This document shows, one piece after another, positions 16,773 through 25,309 of a DNA stretch of 64,000 nucleotides. The stretch lies in NCBI GenBank assembly GCA_049997955.1, contig JAEBDY010000017.1, positions 62,001 to 126,000 of the forward strand, read 5' to 3'. Each line of letters opens with the position of its first letter. Position 1 is the first letter of the stretch. The translations under genes and the position numbers were made by a program. Source of the DNA: Umezawaea sp049997955 (GTDB lineage Bacteria > Actinomycetota > Actinomycetes > Mycobacteriales > Pseudonocardiaceae). Below the pieces are notes generated by a model. That model did not search any database, was not told the DNA's origin, and saw nothing but the letters and a program-made list of their open reading frames with translations.

Positions 16773-17656
16773 ACCGTCCGGCCAGACTCGCCGTCGGGGT
16801 GATCTCCGCGGGCCGCGTCGGTTCGGTGCTGGGCGCGGCGCTCGCCCGCGCGGGCCACCACCTGATCGGCGTCAGCGCCGTCTCGCAAGCTTCCCTGCGC
16901 CGGGCCGAGGAACTGCTGCCCGACGTCCCGGTCCTCGCGCCGCCCGAGGTCGCGCTGGCCGCTGACCTGCTGCTGCTCGCCGTCCCGGACGACGAGCTCG
17001 CCGGGCTCGTGCGCGGGCTCGCGGCGACGGGGTCGTTGCGCGCGGGCCAGATCGTCGTGCACACCAGCGGAGCCCACGGCGTCGCGGCGCTCGCCCCCGC
17101 CGCCGCGGTCGGCGGCCTCTGCGTCGCCCTGCACCCGGTGATGACGTTCGCCGGCCGCTCCGAGGACCTGCAGCGCATGACGGCCGCCAGCGTCGGCGTG
17201 ACGGCGGCCGACGGCGACGAGATCGCCTGGAGCGTCGGCGAAGCGCTGGTCGTGGAGATGGACGCGGACCCCGTGCGCATCCCCGAGCACGTCCGCCCGC
17301 TCTACCACGCCGCCCTCGCGCACGGCGCGAACCACCTGGTCACCCTGGTCGCCGAGTGCGCGGACCTGCTGCGCTCCGCCGGGGTCGCGGGCGGTGAGCG
17401 GCTGCTCGGCCCGCTGCTGTCCGCCGCGCTGGACAACGCGCTGCGCCACGGCGACCGCGCGCTCACCGGCCCGGTGTCGCGCGGCGACGTCGGCACGATC
17501 CGCAAGCACCTCGCCGTGCTCGCCGGGGAAGCCCCGGAAGTCCTGCCCTCGTACCGCGTTCTCGCTCGGCGCACCGCCGACCGCGCGGAGGCCGCGGGCC
17601 TGCTCCGGCCCGAGGCCGCCACCGAAGTTCGAACCACCCTTGAGGACGACGCATGA
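16769..17656 (+). CDS. Rossmann-fold and DUF2520 domain protein
   Basis: The N-terminal half is an NAD(P)-binding Rossmann domain (GVISAGRVGSVLGAALARAGH near residues 11-31), and the C-terminal half is DUF2520 (about 165-290, with YHAALAHGANHLVTL). It resembles 6-phosphogluconate or ketopantoate reductase-like oxidoreductases and corresponds by position to Rv3603c. Because it leads directly into panC with a 4-bp overlap, a role in pantothenate synthesis (for example as ketopantoate reductase) has been suggested for the family; that is inference. The start GTG overlaps a candidate leader peptide. Confidence 0.85.
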   Translation: MNRPARLAVGVISAGRVGSVLGAALARAGHHLIGVSAVSQASLRRAEELLPDVPVLAPPEVALAADLLLLAVPDDELAGLVRGLAATGSLRAGQIVVHTSGAHGVAALAPAAAVGGLCVALHPVMTFAGRSEDLQRMTAASVGVTAADGDEIAWSVGEALVVEMDADPVRIPEHVRPLYHAALAHGANHLVTLVAECADLLRSAGVAGGERLLGPLLSAALDNALRHGDRALTGPVSRGDVGTIRKHLAVLAGEAPEVLPSYRVLARRTADRAEAAGLLRPEAATEVRTTLEDDA

Positions 17657-18543
17657 CGAAGCCGCTGACCAAGGCCGACTACAGCCCCGCGGGGGTGACC
17701 GTCCACCACGACCCGGCGCGCCTGGCGCGGGTGACGCGCACCCTGCGCGCGGCCGGTCGCAACATCGCGCTGGTGCCGACGATGGGCGCGCTGCACGAGG
17801 GTCACCGCAAGCTGATCCGCGAGGCGCAGGTCATGCAGAACACCGTCGTCGTGGTGTCGATCTTCGTGAACCCGTTGCAGTTCGGCCCGACCGAGGACCT
17901 CGACCGCTACCCGCGGACGCTGGAGTCCGATGTGGACATCTGCCGCGAGGAGCGCGTCGGCATCGTCTTCGCGCCGAGCGCCGAGGACATGTACCCCATG
18001 GGCGCCAACGTGACGGTGTCGCCCGGCCCGCTCGGCGACGAGCTGGAGGGCAGGACCCGCCCCGGCCACTTCGACGGCGTGCTGACCGTCGTGTCCAAGC
18101 TGTTCAACATCGTCGGCCCCACCTACGCGGTGTTCGGCGAGAAGGACTACCAGCAGCTGACGCTGGTCCACCGGATGGCGCGCGAGCTGAACTTCCCGCT
18201 CGACGTCGTCGGCGTGCCGACCGTGCGCGAGCACGACGGCCTCGCGCTGTCGTCGCGCAACCGGTTCCTCGACGCCGAGCAGCGGCAGGCGGCCGTCGCG
18301 CTGTCCGCGGCGCTGGTCGCGGGCGCGCACGTGAGCGCCCAGGGCGCGGAGGCCGTGCTCAGCACCGCCCGTGCGACGCTGGCGGCCGTTCCCGAGGTCG
18401 AGCTGGACTACCTGGAACTGCGCGCGCCCGACCTCGGCCCGGCCCCGGAGCACGGCGACGCCCGGCTGCTCGTGGCCGCCAAGGTGGGCAAGACACGTCT
18501 GATCGACAACGCCGCCGTGCTGCTCGGCGACGGCGACGACTGA
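17653..18543 (+). CDS. panC: Pantothenate synthetase
   Basis: PanC joins pantoate and beta-alanine using ATP via a pantoyl-adenylate. Motifs visible are PTMGALHEGHRKLI (the HIGH-like site, about residues 43-56), VSIFVNPLQFGP, GVLTVVSKLFNIVGP, FGEKDYQQL and the KMSKS-like LSSRN segment. The length of 296 residues is normal. It overlaps the DUF2520 gene by 4 bp and is followed by panD after 14 bp. Confidence 0.97.
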   Translation: MTKPLTKADYSPAGVTVHHDPARLARVTRTLRAAGRNIALVPTMGALHEGHRKLIREAQVMQNTVVVVSIFVNPLQFGPTEDLDRYPRTLESDVDICREERVGIVFAPSAEDMYPMGANVTVSPGPLGDELEGRTRPGHFDGVLTVVSKLFNIVGPTYAVFGEKDYQQLTLVHRMARELNFPLDVVGVPTVREHDGLALSSRNRFLDAEQRQAAVALSAALVAGAHVSAQGAEAVLSTARATLAAVPEVELDYLELRAPDLGPAPEHGDARLLVAAKVGKTRLIDNAAVLLGDGDD

Positions 18544-18557
18544 GGGGGAAGGCCGTC

Positions 18558-19022
18558 ATGTTCCGCACCATGCTCAAGTCCAAGATCCACCGGGCCACCG
18601 TGACCCAGGCCGACCTGCACTACGTCGGCTCGGTCACCGTCGACCTCGACCTGATGGAGGCCGCCGACCTGCTGGCCGGCGAGCAGGTCGCGATCGTCGA
18701 CGTCACCAACGGCGCCCGGCTGGAGACCTACGTCATCGCGGGCGAGCGCGGCAGCGGCGTGATCGGCATCAACGGCGCGGCCGCGCACCTCGTGCGGCCG
18801 GGCGACCTGGTGATCCTGATCGCGTACGGCGCGATGGACGACGCCGAGGCCCGCGGGTTCGAGCCCAAGGTCGTCTTCGTGGACGCGGACAACAAGGTCG
18901 TCGAGCTGGGCGCCGACCTGGCGCACGCCCCCGAGGGCTCCGGCCTGAGCAGCGGGGCGATCACGGCGGCCGAGACCGCCGACGCCGCCGCGCTCGACGC
19001 CCTGATCCAAGCCGAGAACTGA
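18558..19022 (+). CDS. panD: Aspartate 1-decarboxylase (pyruvoyl enzyme)
   Basis: PanD makes beta-alanine from aspartate. The self-cleavage site Gly24-Ser25 is present in YVGSVTVD, where Ser25 becomes the pyruvoyl cofactor. GINGAAAHLVRPGDLVILIAYG is the conserved core. The 154-residue length includes the longer C-terminal tail usual in actinobacteria. The start is ATG 18558, preceded by GGGGGAAGG. In mycobacteria the PanD C-terminal region is associated with pyrazinamide response; that tail is diverged here. Confidence 0.96.
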   Translation: MFRTMLKSKIHRATVTQADLHYVGSVTVDLDLMEAADLLAGEQVAIVDVTNGARLETYVIAGERGSGVIGINGAAAHLVRPGDLVILIAYGAMDDAEARGFEPKVVFVDADNKVVELGADLAHAPEGSGLSSGAITAAETADAAALDALIQAEN

Positions 19023-19031
19023 GGGACTCCC

Positions 19032-19817
19032 GTGCTGCTCGCGATCGACGTCGGCAACACCAACATCGTGCTCGGCCTGTACGACGGGCTGGGCGACCAG
19101 GCGGAGCTGGTCCGCGACTGGCGGATGCGCACCGACGCCCGGATGACGGCCGACGAGCTGGCGCTCACCATGCGCGGCCTGCTCGGCGAGTACGCCGACC
19201 GGATCACCGGCATCTCCGCGCTGTCCACCGTGCCCGCGGTGCTGCGCGAACTGCGGGTGATGCTCGGCCGCTACTACGCGACCGTCCCGAAGGTCGTGGT
19301 GGAGCCGGGGATCCGCACCGGCGTGCCGCTGCTGGTGGACAACCCGAAGGAGGTGGGCTCGGACCGGGTGATCAACACCCTGGCCGCGCACCACCTGCAC
19401 AGCACCGCCTGCGTGGTGGTCGACTTCGGCACGTCCACGAACCTGGACGTGATCTCCGCGAAGGGCGAGTTCCTCGGCGGCGCGCTGGCGCCCGGCATCG
19501 AGATCTCGCTGGACGCGCTGGCCGCCCGCGCCGCCCAGCTGAGCAAGGTCGAGCTGGTCCGGCCGCGCGCGGTGATCGGCAAGAACACCGTGGAGTGCCT
19601 CCAGTCCGGCATCGTCTACGGGTTCGTCGGCCAGGTCGACGGGCTGGTCACCCGGATCATCGAGGAGCTGGGCGCGACCGAGCCGGGCGAGGTCACGGTG
19701 ATCGCCACCGGCGGTCTGGCCCCGCTGGTCGTGTCGGAGTCCGCGACGATCAAGCACCAGGAGCCCGCGCTGACGCTGCTCGGCCTGCGGCTGGTCTTCG
19801 AACGCAACATGCGCTGA
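19032..19817 (+). CDS. coaX: Type III pantothenate kinase
   Basis: CoaX phosphorylates pantothenate in the first committed step of CoA synthesis, completing the operon logic of panC and panD. The ASKHA-fold motifs are clear: AIDVGNTNIVLGLY at residues 4-17, GSDRVINTLAAHHL, and VVDFGTSTNLDVIS for the phosphate and metal sites, with APGIEIS after them. The length of 261 residues is standard. It ends at a strong hairpin terminator. Confidence 0.96.
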   Translation: MLLAIDVGNTNIVLGLYDGLGDQAELVRDWRMRTDARMTADELALTMRGLLGEYADRITGISALSTVPAVLRELRVMLGRYYATVPKVVVEPGIRTGVPLLVDNPKEVGSDRVINTLAAHHLHSTACVVVDFGTSTNLDVISAKGEFLGGALAPGIEISLDALAARAAQLSKVELVRPRAVIGKNTVECLQSGIVYGFVGQVDGLVTRIIEELGATEPGEVTVIATGGLAPLVVSESATIKHQEPALTLLGLRLVFERNMR

Positions 19818-19822
19818 TCCGC

Positions 19823-19853
19823 CGGGGTCGCCCTCGCGCCGAGGGCGACCCCG
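19823..19853. terminator. Hairpin terminator after coaX
   Basis: A 13-bp perfect stem (CGGGGTCGCCCTC at 19823-19835 with its complement at 19841-19853) and a 5-nt loop sit between converging genes. There is no T-tract, which is common for actinobacterial terminators. Confidence 0.75.
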
Positions 19854-19859
19854 ACGGGC

Positions 19860-20642
19860 TCAGATCCGGACCTTGCGGTGCACCACGGTGCGCATGGGCA
19901 GGTCGAACTCGCCGGTCGCGGTCTCCGGGCGGGACTTCAGGAACGCCAGCATCTTCGCCACCAGCTCCTCGCGCTCGTCGTCCGGCGCGACGAGCACGTG
20001 CGAGTGCGTGCCGACGGTGGCCACCAGCGACTCGGCCGTGCGCCGCTGCGAGTGCGGGACCGTCGTCTCCGCGTCGTCGGAGAACAGCCGGTGCGGCGCC
20101 AGGTTGTGGACGGCGTCGAAGTCCTTCGAGCTGACCGGGGACCCGCTCACCTGGCCGAACGCGGCGACCCACTCGACGTCGAGGTCGTCGCCGTTCCACA
20201 GCCCGGCCACGACCCCGCCGGGGCGCAGCACCCGCGCGATCTCGACCATCGCGAGCTCCGGGTCGAACCAGTGGAACGCCTGGCCCGCCACGACCGCGTC
20301 CATCGTGCCGTCCGGCAGCGGGATGCGCTCGGCCCTGCCGGGCAGCGCCCGCACGCCGTGGTGCAGCCGCACCAGCTCGGACAGCATCGCCTCGTCGGGC
20401 TCCACCGCGGTGACCTCGTGGCCCTCGGCGCACAGCACGCCGGTCAGCTTGCCGGTTCCCGCGGCGAGGTCCAGCACGCGCAGCGGCCCGCCGGTGGACA
20501 CCGGCTCCAGCGCCCAGCGCACCGCGGCCACCGGGTAGTCCGGGCGGTGCGCGGCGTAGTCGGAAGCCCGCGCCCCGAAGGAGTTCGCGCGGCGGGCGTG
20601 GTGGGGGATCTCGTGGTGAGGTCGATCTTCGGCGCTCGTCAC
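19860..20642 (-). CDS. Class I SAM-dependent methyltransferase
   Basis: A 260-residue protein with a standard SAM-binding fold: VLDLAAGTGKLTGVL (motif I, about residues 55-69), AVEPDEAMLSELVR (motif II), VVAGQAFHWFDPELAMVEIARVLRPGG later. The FHWFD pattern is characteristic of a methyltransferase-11 subgroup that often acts on small molecules. The substrate cannot be read from the sequence. It converges on coaX and has no operon partner; a gene-free stretch lies upstream. Confidence 0.85.
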   Translation of the reverse strand: MTSAEDRPHHEIPHHARRANSFGARASDYAAHRPDYPVAAVRWALEPVSTGGPLRVLDLAAGTGKLTGVLCAEGHEVTAVEPDEAMLSELVRLHHGVRALPGRAERIPLPDGTMDAVVAGQAFHWFDPELAMVEIARVLRPGGVVAGLWNGDDLDVEWVAAFGQVSGSPVSSKDFDAVHNLAPHRLFSDDAETTVPHSQRRTAESLVATVGTHSHVLVAPDDEREELVAKMLAFLKSRPETATGEFDLPMRTVVHRKVRI

Positions 20643-21728
20643 CCGCCCAACCTACCGAGACCGACCGACAGGCCCACTCGAATTCCCCGGCGTCTCCATT
20701 GGTGGCTCCCCGGTCGACTCGTTCGACGCTTCCGCCGACCGGAGCAGGCGGCGATCCGGCGAAAACGGGACTGATTGCGCGGTGTGACGGGGTATCGGTA
20801 TCCGGTTGAGACGCTTGAACACGAGCGGTCCGCACGATGAGGCGGATCCGCGGGCCGGGCAGTTCGCGAGTGCCGAGTTCCCGGAAAACGACGTGTCGAA
20901 GATCCCCCAACTGCAAGCGCTTTCCGTTGGAAGTCCGGAGTTCGAGTCGTCGATCACGTTTTCCCGCCTTCGCGCACGGCCTACTCGTGACGGTGGCCAC
21001 TCCGCATACCGATCCCGTGGGCCGAACCCCGGCCGGAAACCCGAATTCCCCTGCGTCGCGTCCCACTGGCTGGACCACGCGTTATCGGTGTCGCACGGGC
21101 AACGATCGCCACAGGAGTCCCTTCCGCAACCGGGATTCGGGCGGGGCGGTGCAACTCGGGAGTCCTTGTCGTCGTGTGTTCACGGCGCACTCCCACCACC
21201 GGATTGCCCGCAAACGGGTGCGACCCCGCCCGTGATCGATGTGTCGCCGGTGGTGTGGACGAGTTCGGCGTGATGAGTGGACTACTCTCCTGATGCGCGG
21301 GTTCGTTGTCCGAAGCCCACGGCGAGTAGATCACTTCGAGCGCTTCGGCCGAGTTCTTGCACAGCTGTTGTGACAAGCGCGGTGTCCGCGGCCCCCGGTG
21401 AAGAACTCCCGGAACGCTCCGGCGACACCCTCGAACCGCTGGAAGCGCAGGCCAGGGGCCGGGTCGTGGCAGGTCGGCGCGGCCGGGCTTTCGATGATCA
21501 CCGCTGTGCGGAATGACACCGAGCGTGGGTGTTCTAATGGTATCGATCGACTGCTCTTCGACGTCCTGGGGACGCGGAACCGTTTCACGCCTCGTGCGCG
21601 CTGAATGAAGTAACGTCTCGGACGTCGGCAGGTGCATATCTGCGGTTATGCGCTAACCTGCACAACGACATTGTTTTCGGTCGCGGTCGGGGTAGCAGTA
21701 CCGCGCATTCGAGTCCAGGAGGATACGC
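20643..21728. other. 1.1-kb region without a convincing gene, upstream of lsr2
   Basis: Open frames on both strands here (for example 20806-21273 plus and 20981-21637 minus) have no family resemblance, low-complexity composition and codon use unlike their neighbours. In mycobacteria lysS lies between coaX and lsr2; no LysS motif is visible. The last 100 bp hold a hairpin and the lsr2 ribosome site. Confidence 0.6.
21628..21661 (+). promoter_or_regulatory. Imperfect hairpin in the lsr2 upstream region
   Basis: GCAGGTGCATA pairs with TATGCGC and ACCTGC further on, giving an interrupted stem about 70-100 nt before the lsr2 ATG. It could lie in the 5' leader or be an operator. The support is only the symmetry and position. 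Confidence 0.3.
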
Positions 21729-22079
21729 ATGGCGCAGAAGGTCACCGTGACCCTGGTCGATGACCTGGACGGTTCCAGGGCAGAGGAGACCGTCGGCTTC
21801 GGCCTGGACGGCGTCGCCTATGAGATCGACCTTTCTTCGGACAATGCGGGCAAGCTTCGCGATGCGCTCGCGGACTTCGTCACCAGCGCTCGCCGTGCCG
21901 GTGGCCGCAAGAGGGGGCCGGGTCGTCCGGCCGGGGTTAAGGCCGCTGCTCGTCCCGCGTCGGCGGATAGGGAGCAGAACCAGGCCATTCGCGAGTGGGC
22001 CCGCAAGCAGGGCATGAAGGTGTCCGATCGCGGCCGTATCCCGGCCGAGGTCCTCGACGCTTACCACCAGCAGGGCTGA
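21729..22079 (+). CDS. lsr2: Lsr2 nucleoid-associated xenogeneic silencer
   Basis: Lsr2 is the actinobacterial H-NS analogue that coats AT-rich DNA. The 116-residue product begins MAQKVTVTLVDDLDGS, has the N-terminal oligomerisation domain (to about residue 65), a Lys/Arg/Pro linker, and the C-terminal domain with IREWARKQGMKVSDRGRIP, where RGR is the AT-minor-groove hook. A near-perfect ribosome site (AGGAGGAT) precedes the ATG. It is a single-gene unit closed by a 15-bp hairpin. The HTH/DUF397 pair and the 53.6 kb region are possible local targets. Confidence 0.97.
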   Translation: MAQKVTVTLVDDLDGSRAEETVGFGLDGVAYEIDLSSDNAGKLRDALADFVTSARRAGGRKRGPGRPAGVKAAARPASADREQNQAIREWARKQGMKVSDRGRIPAEVLDAYHQQG

Positions 22080-22124
22080 CCGGCGGTTTAAGGGGTGTGA
22101 GCCACCCCAATTACGTAGGTCAAC

Positions 22125-22159
22125 GAAGGGGCGTCGGATTCGGGATCCGACGCCCCTTC
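22125..22159 (+). terminator. Terminator hairpin after lsr2
   Basis: A perfect 15-bp stem (GAAGGGGCGTCGGAT at 22125-22139, complement at 22145-22159) with a 5-nt loop lies 45 bp after the lsr2 stop. Confidence 0.85.
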
Positions 22160-22305
22160 CGCGCATATAACGTGATTGGCCGACTTCGGTAAGTAGTCGG
22201 TTTCATTGATCAACATTGCGAAAAGCGTGGCGAAATGGCCGCCGAACGGTCGAATGCGTGGCCTGCGCGACACCTCGGACGCGGGTGTGCGGAACCCCGC
22301 AGTAG

Positions 22306-22324
22306 TTCGGTTAGGCTGCCCTCA
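22306..22324 (+). promoter_or_regulatory. IdeR/DmdR-type iron box before the FecCD operon
   Basis: TTCGGTTAGGCTGCCCTCA matches 15 of 19 positions of the DtxR-family consensus (TTAGGTTAGSCTAACCTAA). It lies 33 bp upstream of the first permease start, placing it over the likely promoter. Expected effect: repression when iron is sufficient. Confidence 0.7.
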
Positions 22325-22356
22325 CTAGCGGGTGAATCGCGGGTGAGGAGCGGTCT

Positions 22357-23364
22357 TTGGCACCAGGGCAGCGCCGTCGGCGGCTCGTCGGGCTGGCACT
22401 GCTGGTGCTCGGACTCGCCGTCGCCACCACCGCGAGCATCGCGATCGGCTCCAAGGAAATCGCCTTCGACGGGGTGTGGCACGCGCTGACCTCGCCCACC
22501 GGGCTGGAGGACGACGTCGTCATCCGGGAACTCCGGGTGCCGCGGACGCTGCTCGGGATCGCGGTGGGGGTCGCGCTGGGCGTCGGCGGAGCGCTCATGC
22601 AGGGGCACACCCGGAACCCGCTGGCCGATCCCGGCATCCTCGGCGTCACGCACGGCGCGGCGTTCGCGGTGGTCCTGGCGATCTTCACCCTCGGGATCAC
22701 CAGCCTGAACGCCTACGTGTGGTTCGCGTTCCTCGGGGCGTTCGTCGCCAGCGGGGTCGTGTTCCTGCTCGGGTCGTCCGGGCGGGCGGGGCCCACCCCG
22801 GTGACCCTCGCGCTGGCCGGGGCCGCGGTCAGCGCTCTCATGCACGGGCTGGTGTCGGCGCTCGTGCTGATCGACCGGCAGAGCCTGGACGCGTTCCGGT
22901 TCTGGCAGGTCGGCTCCGTGTCGGGTCGTGGGCTGGACGTGCTGGTCCAGGTCCTGCCGTTCCTGTCGCTCGGGCTGCTCCTGGCGCTGGCCAACGCCCA
23001 GGGGGTGAACGCGCTGGCGCTGGGCGAGGACGTCGCCCGCTCGCTCGGCCAGCGGGTCGCCCGGACCCGGATCGTCGGGATCACCGCGATCACGCTGCTC
23101 ATCGGCGGCGCGGTCGCCGCCTGCGGGCCCATCGGGTTCCTCGGCCTGGTCGTGCCGCACGCCGCTCGGGCGATCACCGGGCCGGACTACCGGTGGCTGA
23201 TCCCGTACTCCGGGCTGCTGGGCGCCGCGCTGCTGCTGGTGGCCGACGTGCTCGGCCGGGTCGTGGCCCGGCCCGCGGAGCTGGAGGTCGGGATCATGAT
23301 GGCCGTGTTCGGGGCCCCGTTCTTCATCGCGCTGGTCCGGCGCAAGAAGCTGGTGAAGCTGTGA
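22357..23364 (+). CDS. FecCD-type iron-siderophore ABC transporter permease
   Basis: A 335-residue integral membrane protein with about nine or ten helices and the FecCD signatures RVPRTLLGIAVGVALGVGGALMQG, NPLADPGILGVTHGAA and GPIGFLGLVVPHAAR. The start is TTG 22357, preceded by GAGGAG; nearby GTG codons are out of frame. It forms an operon with a second permease and an ATPase, joined by 4-bp overlaps. No substrate-binding lipoprotein is encoded nearby, so one must be supplied elsewhere. An iron box lies just upstream. Confidence 0.92.
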   Translation: MAPGQRRRRLVGLALLVLGLAVATTASIAIGSKEIAFDGVWHALTSPTGLEDDVVIRELRVPRTLLGIAVGVALGVGGALMQGHTRNPLADPGILGVTHGAAFAVVLAIFTLGITSLNAYVWFAFLGAFVASGVVFLLGSSGRAGPTPVTLALAGAAVSALMHGLVSALVLIDRQSLDAFRFWQVGSVSGRGLDVLVQVLPFLSLGLLLALANAQGVNALALGEDVARSLGQRVARTRIVGITAITLLIGGAVAACGPIGFLGLVVPHAARAITGPDYRWLIPYSGLLGAALLLVADVLGRVVARPAELEVGIMMAVFGAPFFIALVRRKKLVKL

Positions 23365-24419
23365 GCGCCGTGGGAGCGCGCAGGGGCGTCCGGGTGGGGC
23401 CGTTCTCGTGGCCCGTCCGGTGGCGGCCGTTGCTGCTGGTCGTGGTGGGGTCGGCGCTGCTGGCGCTGGTCATGGCCGTCAACATCGGGCTCGGCGACTT
23501 CCCGCTCACGCCCGGCCAGGTGTTCGACGTGCTGCTGGGCGGCGGGCAGACCAGCCACCGGTTCATCGTGCTGGACCTCCGGCTGCCCCGGTCGCTGACG
23601 GCCGTGCTGGTGGGGGCGGCGCTGGCGCTGGCAGGCGCGATCTTCCAGGCCGTCGCGCGGAACCCGCTGGCCAGTCCGGACATCCTCGGCGTCACGTGGG
23701 GCGCCAGCGTCGGCGCGGTCTCGGTCATCACCTTCGCCGGAGCCGTCACCGGGCCCGTCGCCGAGATCGGCATCCCGGTGGCCGCGCTGGCGGGCGGGTT
23801 CTTCTTCGGCCTGCTCGTCTACGCGCTGGCGTGGCGGAAGGGGATCGAGGGGTTCCGGATGGTCCTCGTGGGCGTCGGCGTCGCCGCCATCGCGGGGAAC
23901 CTGACCACCTACCTGTTGACCGTCGGGGACGTCACGGACGCCGGGCGGGCGATGGTGTGGATCACCGGGAGCCTCAACGGGCGCGGGTGGGAGCACGTCG
24001 TGCCCGTCGGGATCGCGTTGGCGGTGCTGATGCCCGCCGCGTTCGTCTGCGCGCACGTGCTCGGGGCCCTCCAGTTCGGCGACGACACCGTGCGCGGGCT
24101 CGGGGTCCGGCTCAACGCGGCCAGGAGCCTCCTGCTGCTCATCGGGATCGCGCTGGCCTCCGTCGCCACCGCGGCCGCCGGGCCCATCGCGTTCGTGGCG
24201 CTGGCCGCGCCGCAGGTCGCCGTTCGGCTGGCCGCGACCGCCACGCCGCCACTGCTCGGGTCGGCCGTGGTCGGGGGACTGCTGGTCGTCGGCTCCGACC
24301 TCGTCGCCCGGACCGCCTTCGGCGGTTTCGAGATGCCGGTCGGCGTCGTGACCGCCGTGCTCGGCGCGCCCTACCTCATGTACCTGCTCATCCGCGGTCG
24401 CCGGGAGGCACGGGTATGA
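23361..24419 (+). CDS. FecCD-type iron-siderophore ABC transporter permease, second subunit
   Basis: A 352-residue multi-spanning protein carrying LRLPRSLTAVLVGAALALAG, ARNPLASPDILGVTWGAS and a late GPIAFVALAAPQVAVRL segment, all FecCD features. It should pair with the preceding permease as a heterodimer. GTG 23361 overlaps the upstream stop, and the stop overlaps the ATPase ATG, giving tightly linked stoichiometry. Confidence 0.92.
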   Translation: MSAVGARRGVRVGPFSWPVRWRPLLLVVVGSALLALVMAVNIGLGDFPLTPGQVFDVLLGGGQTSHRFIVLDLRLPRSLTAVLVGAALALAGAIFQAVARNPLASPDILGVTWGASVGAVSVITFAGAVTGPVAEIGIPVAALAGGFFFGLLVYALAWRKGIEGFRMVLVGVGVAAIAGNLTTYLLTVGDVTDAGRAMVWITGSLNGRGWEHVVPVGIALAVLMPAAFVCAHVLGALQFGDDTVRGLGVRLNAARSLLLLIGIALASVATAAAGPIAFVALAAPQVAVRLAATATPPLLGSAVVGGLLVVGSDLVARTAFGGFEMPVGVVTAVLGAPYLMYLLIRGRREARV

Positions 24420-25210
24420 CTGTTCGACTCCAGGCAGCGGACCTCAGGGTCGGGTACGGCGATCGGATGATCGTCGACGGGCTCGACCTCGACGTCGTCG
24501 GCGGGACCGTCACCTGCGTGATCGGGCCGAACGGGTGCGGCAAGTCGACGCTGCTCCGGGCCATGGGCAGGCTGCTGCCCGCGCGGGGCGGGGCCGTGCT
24601 GCTGGACGGCAAGCGGATCGACCGGGTGCCCACCCGCGAGGTGGCGAAGGTCCTGGGGATGCTGCCGCAGGCGCCGCAGGCGCCCGAAGGGCTCACCGTG
24701 GCCGACCTGGTCGCTCGGGGACGGCAGCCGCACCAGGCCTGGTACCGGCAGTGGTCCTCGGACGACGAGGCCGCGGTGGCCGAGGCGCTGGAGCTGACGA
24801 ACATGGAGTCGCTGGCCGACCGGACCGTGGACGAGCTGTCCGGCGGGCAGCGGCAGCGGGCCTGGATCTCCATGGCGCTGGCGCAGGGGACCGACCTGCT
24901 GCTGCTGGACGAGCCGACCACCTACCTGGACCTGGCCCACCAGATCGACGTGCTGGACCTGGTGCAGCGCCTGCACGACGAGATGGGCCGCACCGTGGTC
25001 ATGGTGCTGCACGACCTCAACCTGGCCGCCCGGTACGCGGAGCACCTGGTGGCCATGAAGGACGGGCGGATCGTCGTCCAGGGACCGCCCGCCGAGGTGC
25101 TGACCGAGGAGGTGCTGCTGGAGGTGTTCGGGCTGGACGCCAGGGTGGTCGCCGACCCGGTGTCCGGGACGCCGCTCGTGGTGCCGATCGGGCACCGCCA
25201 CCGGGCGTGA
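24416..25210 (+). CDS. Iron-siderophore ABC transporter ATP-binding protein
   Basis: The 264-residue ATPase has Walker A GPNGCGKST (about residues 40-48), the signature LSGGQRQRAWISMALAQ (about 141-157), Walker B LLLLDEPTTYLD and the switch histidine in VMVLHDLNLAARY. The YLDLAHQIDVLDLV region is typical of the FepC/FhuC group. It completes the two-permease, one-ATPase importer; together with the iron box this points to ferric siderophore uptake. Confidence 0.94.
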   Translation: MTVRLQAADLRVGYGDRMIVDGLDLDVVGGTVTCVIGPNGCGKSTLLRAMGRLLPARGGAVLLDGKRIDRVPTREVAKVLGMLPQAPQAPEGLTVADLVARGRQPHQAWYRQWSSDDEAAVAEALELTNMESLADRTVDELSGGQRQRAWISMALAQGTDLLLLDEPTTYLDLAHQIDVLDLVQRLHDEMGRTVVMVLHDLNLAARYAEHLVAMKDGRIVVQGPPAEVLTEEVLLEVFGLDARVVADPVSGTPLVVPIGHRHRA

Positions 25211-25274
25211 GCCGCGGGGCCGGGCCCGCTGGTGCGGTGACCACGACCCTCACCGGGTTTCCCAGGTCACGGGT

Positions 25275-25302
25275 GACCCCTTCGCTCTGAGCGGCAGGGG
25301 TC
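25275..25302. terminator. Possible terminator between the ATPase and the reductase genes
   Basis: GACCCCT and AGGGGTC form 7-bp arms 14 nt apart between two converging genes. The stem is short, so the call is tentative. Confidence 0.35.
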
Positions 25303-25309
25303 GGTGCAG

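Noticed and set aside
20806..21637. Overlapping open frames on both strands upstream of lsr2
   Set aside because: None has a plausible ribosome site together with family resemblance or consistent codon bias; treated as noncoding.
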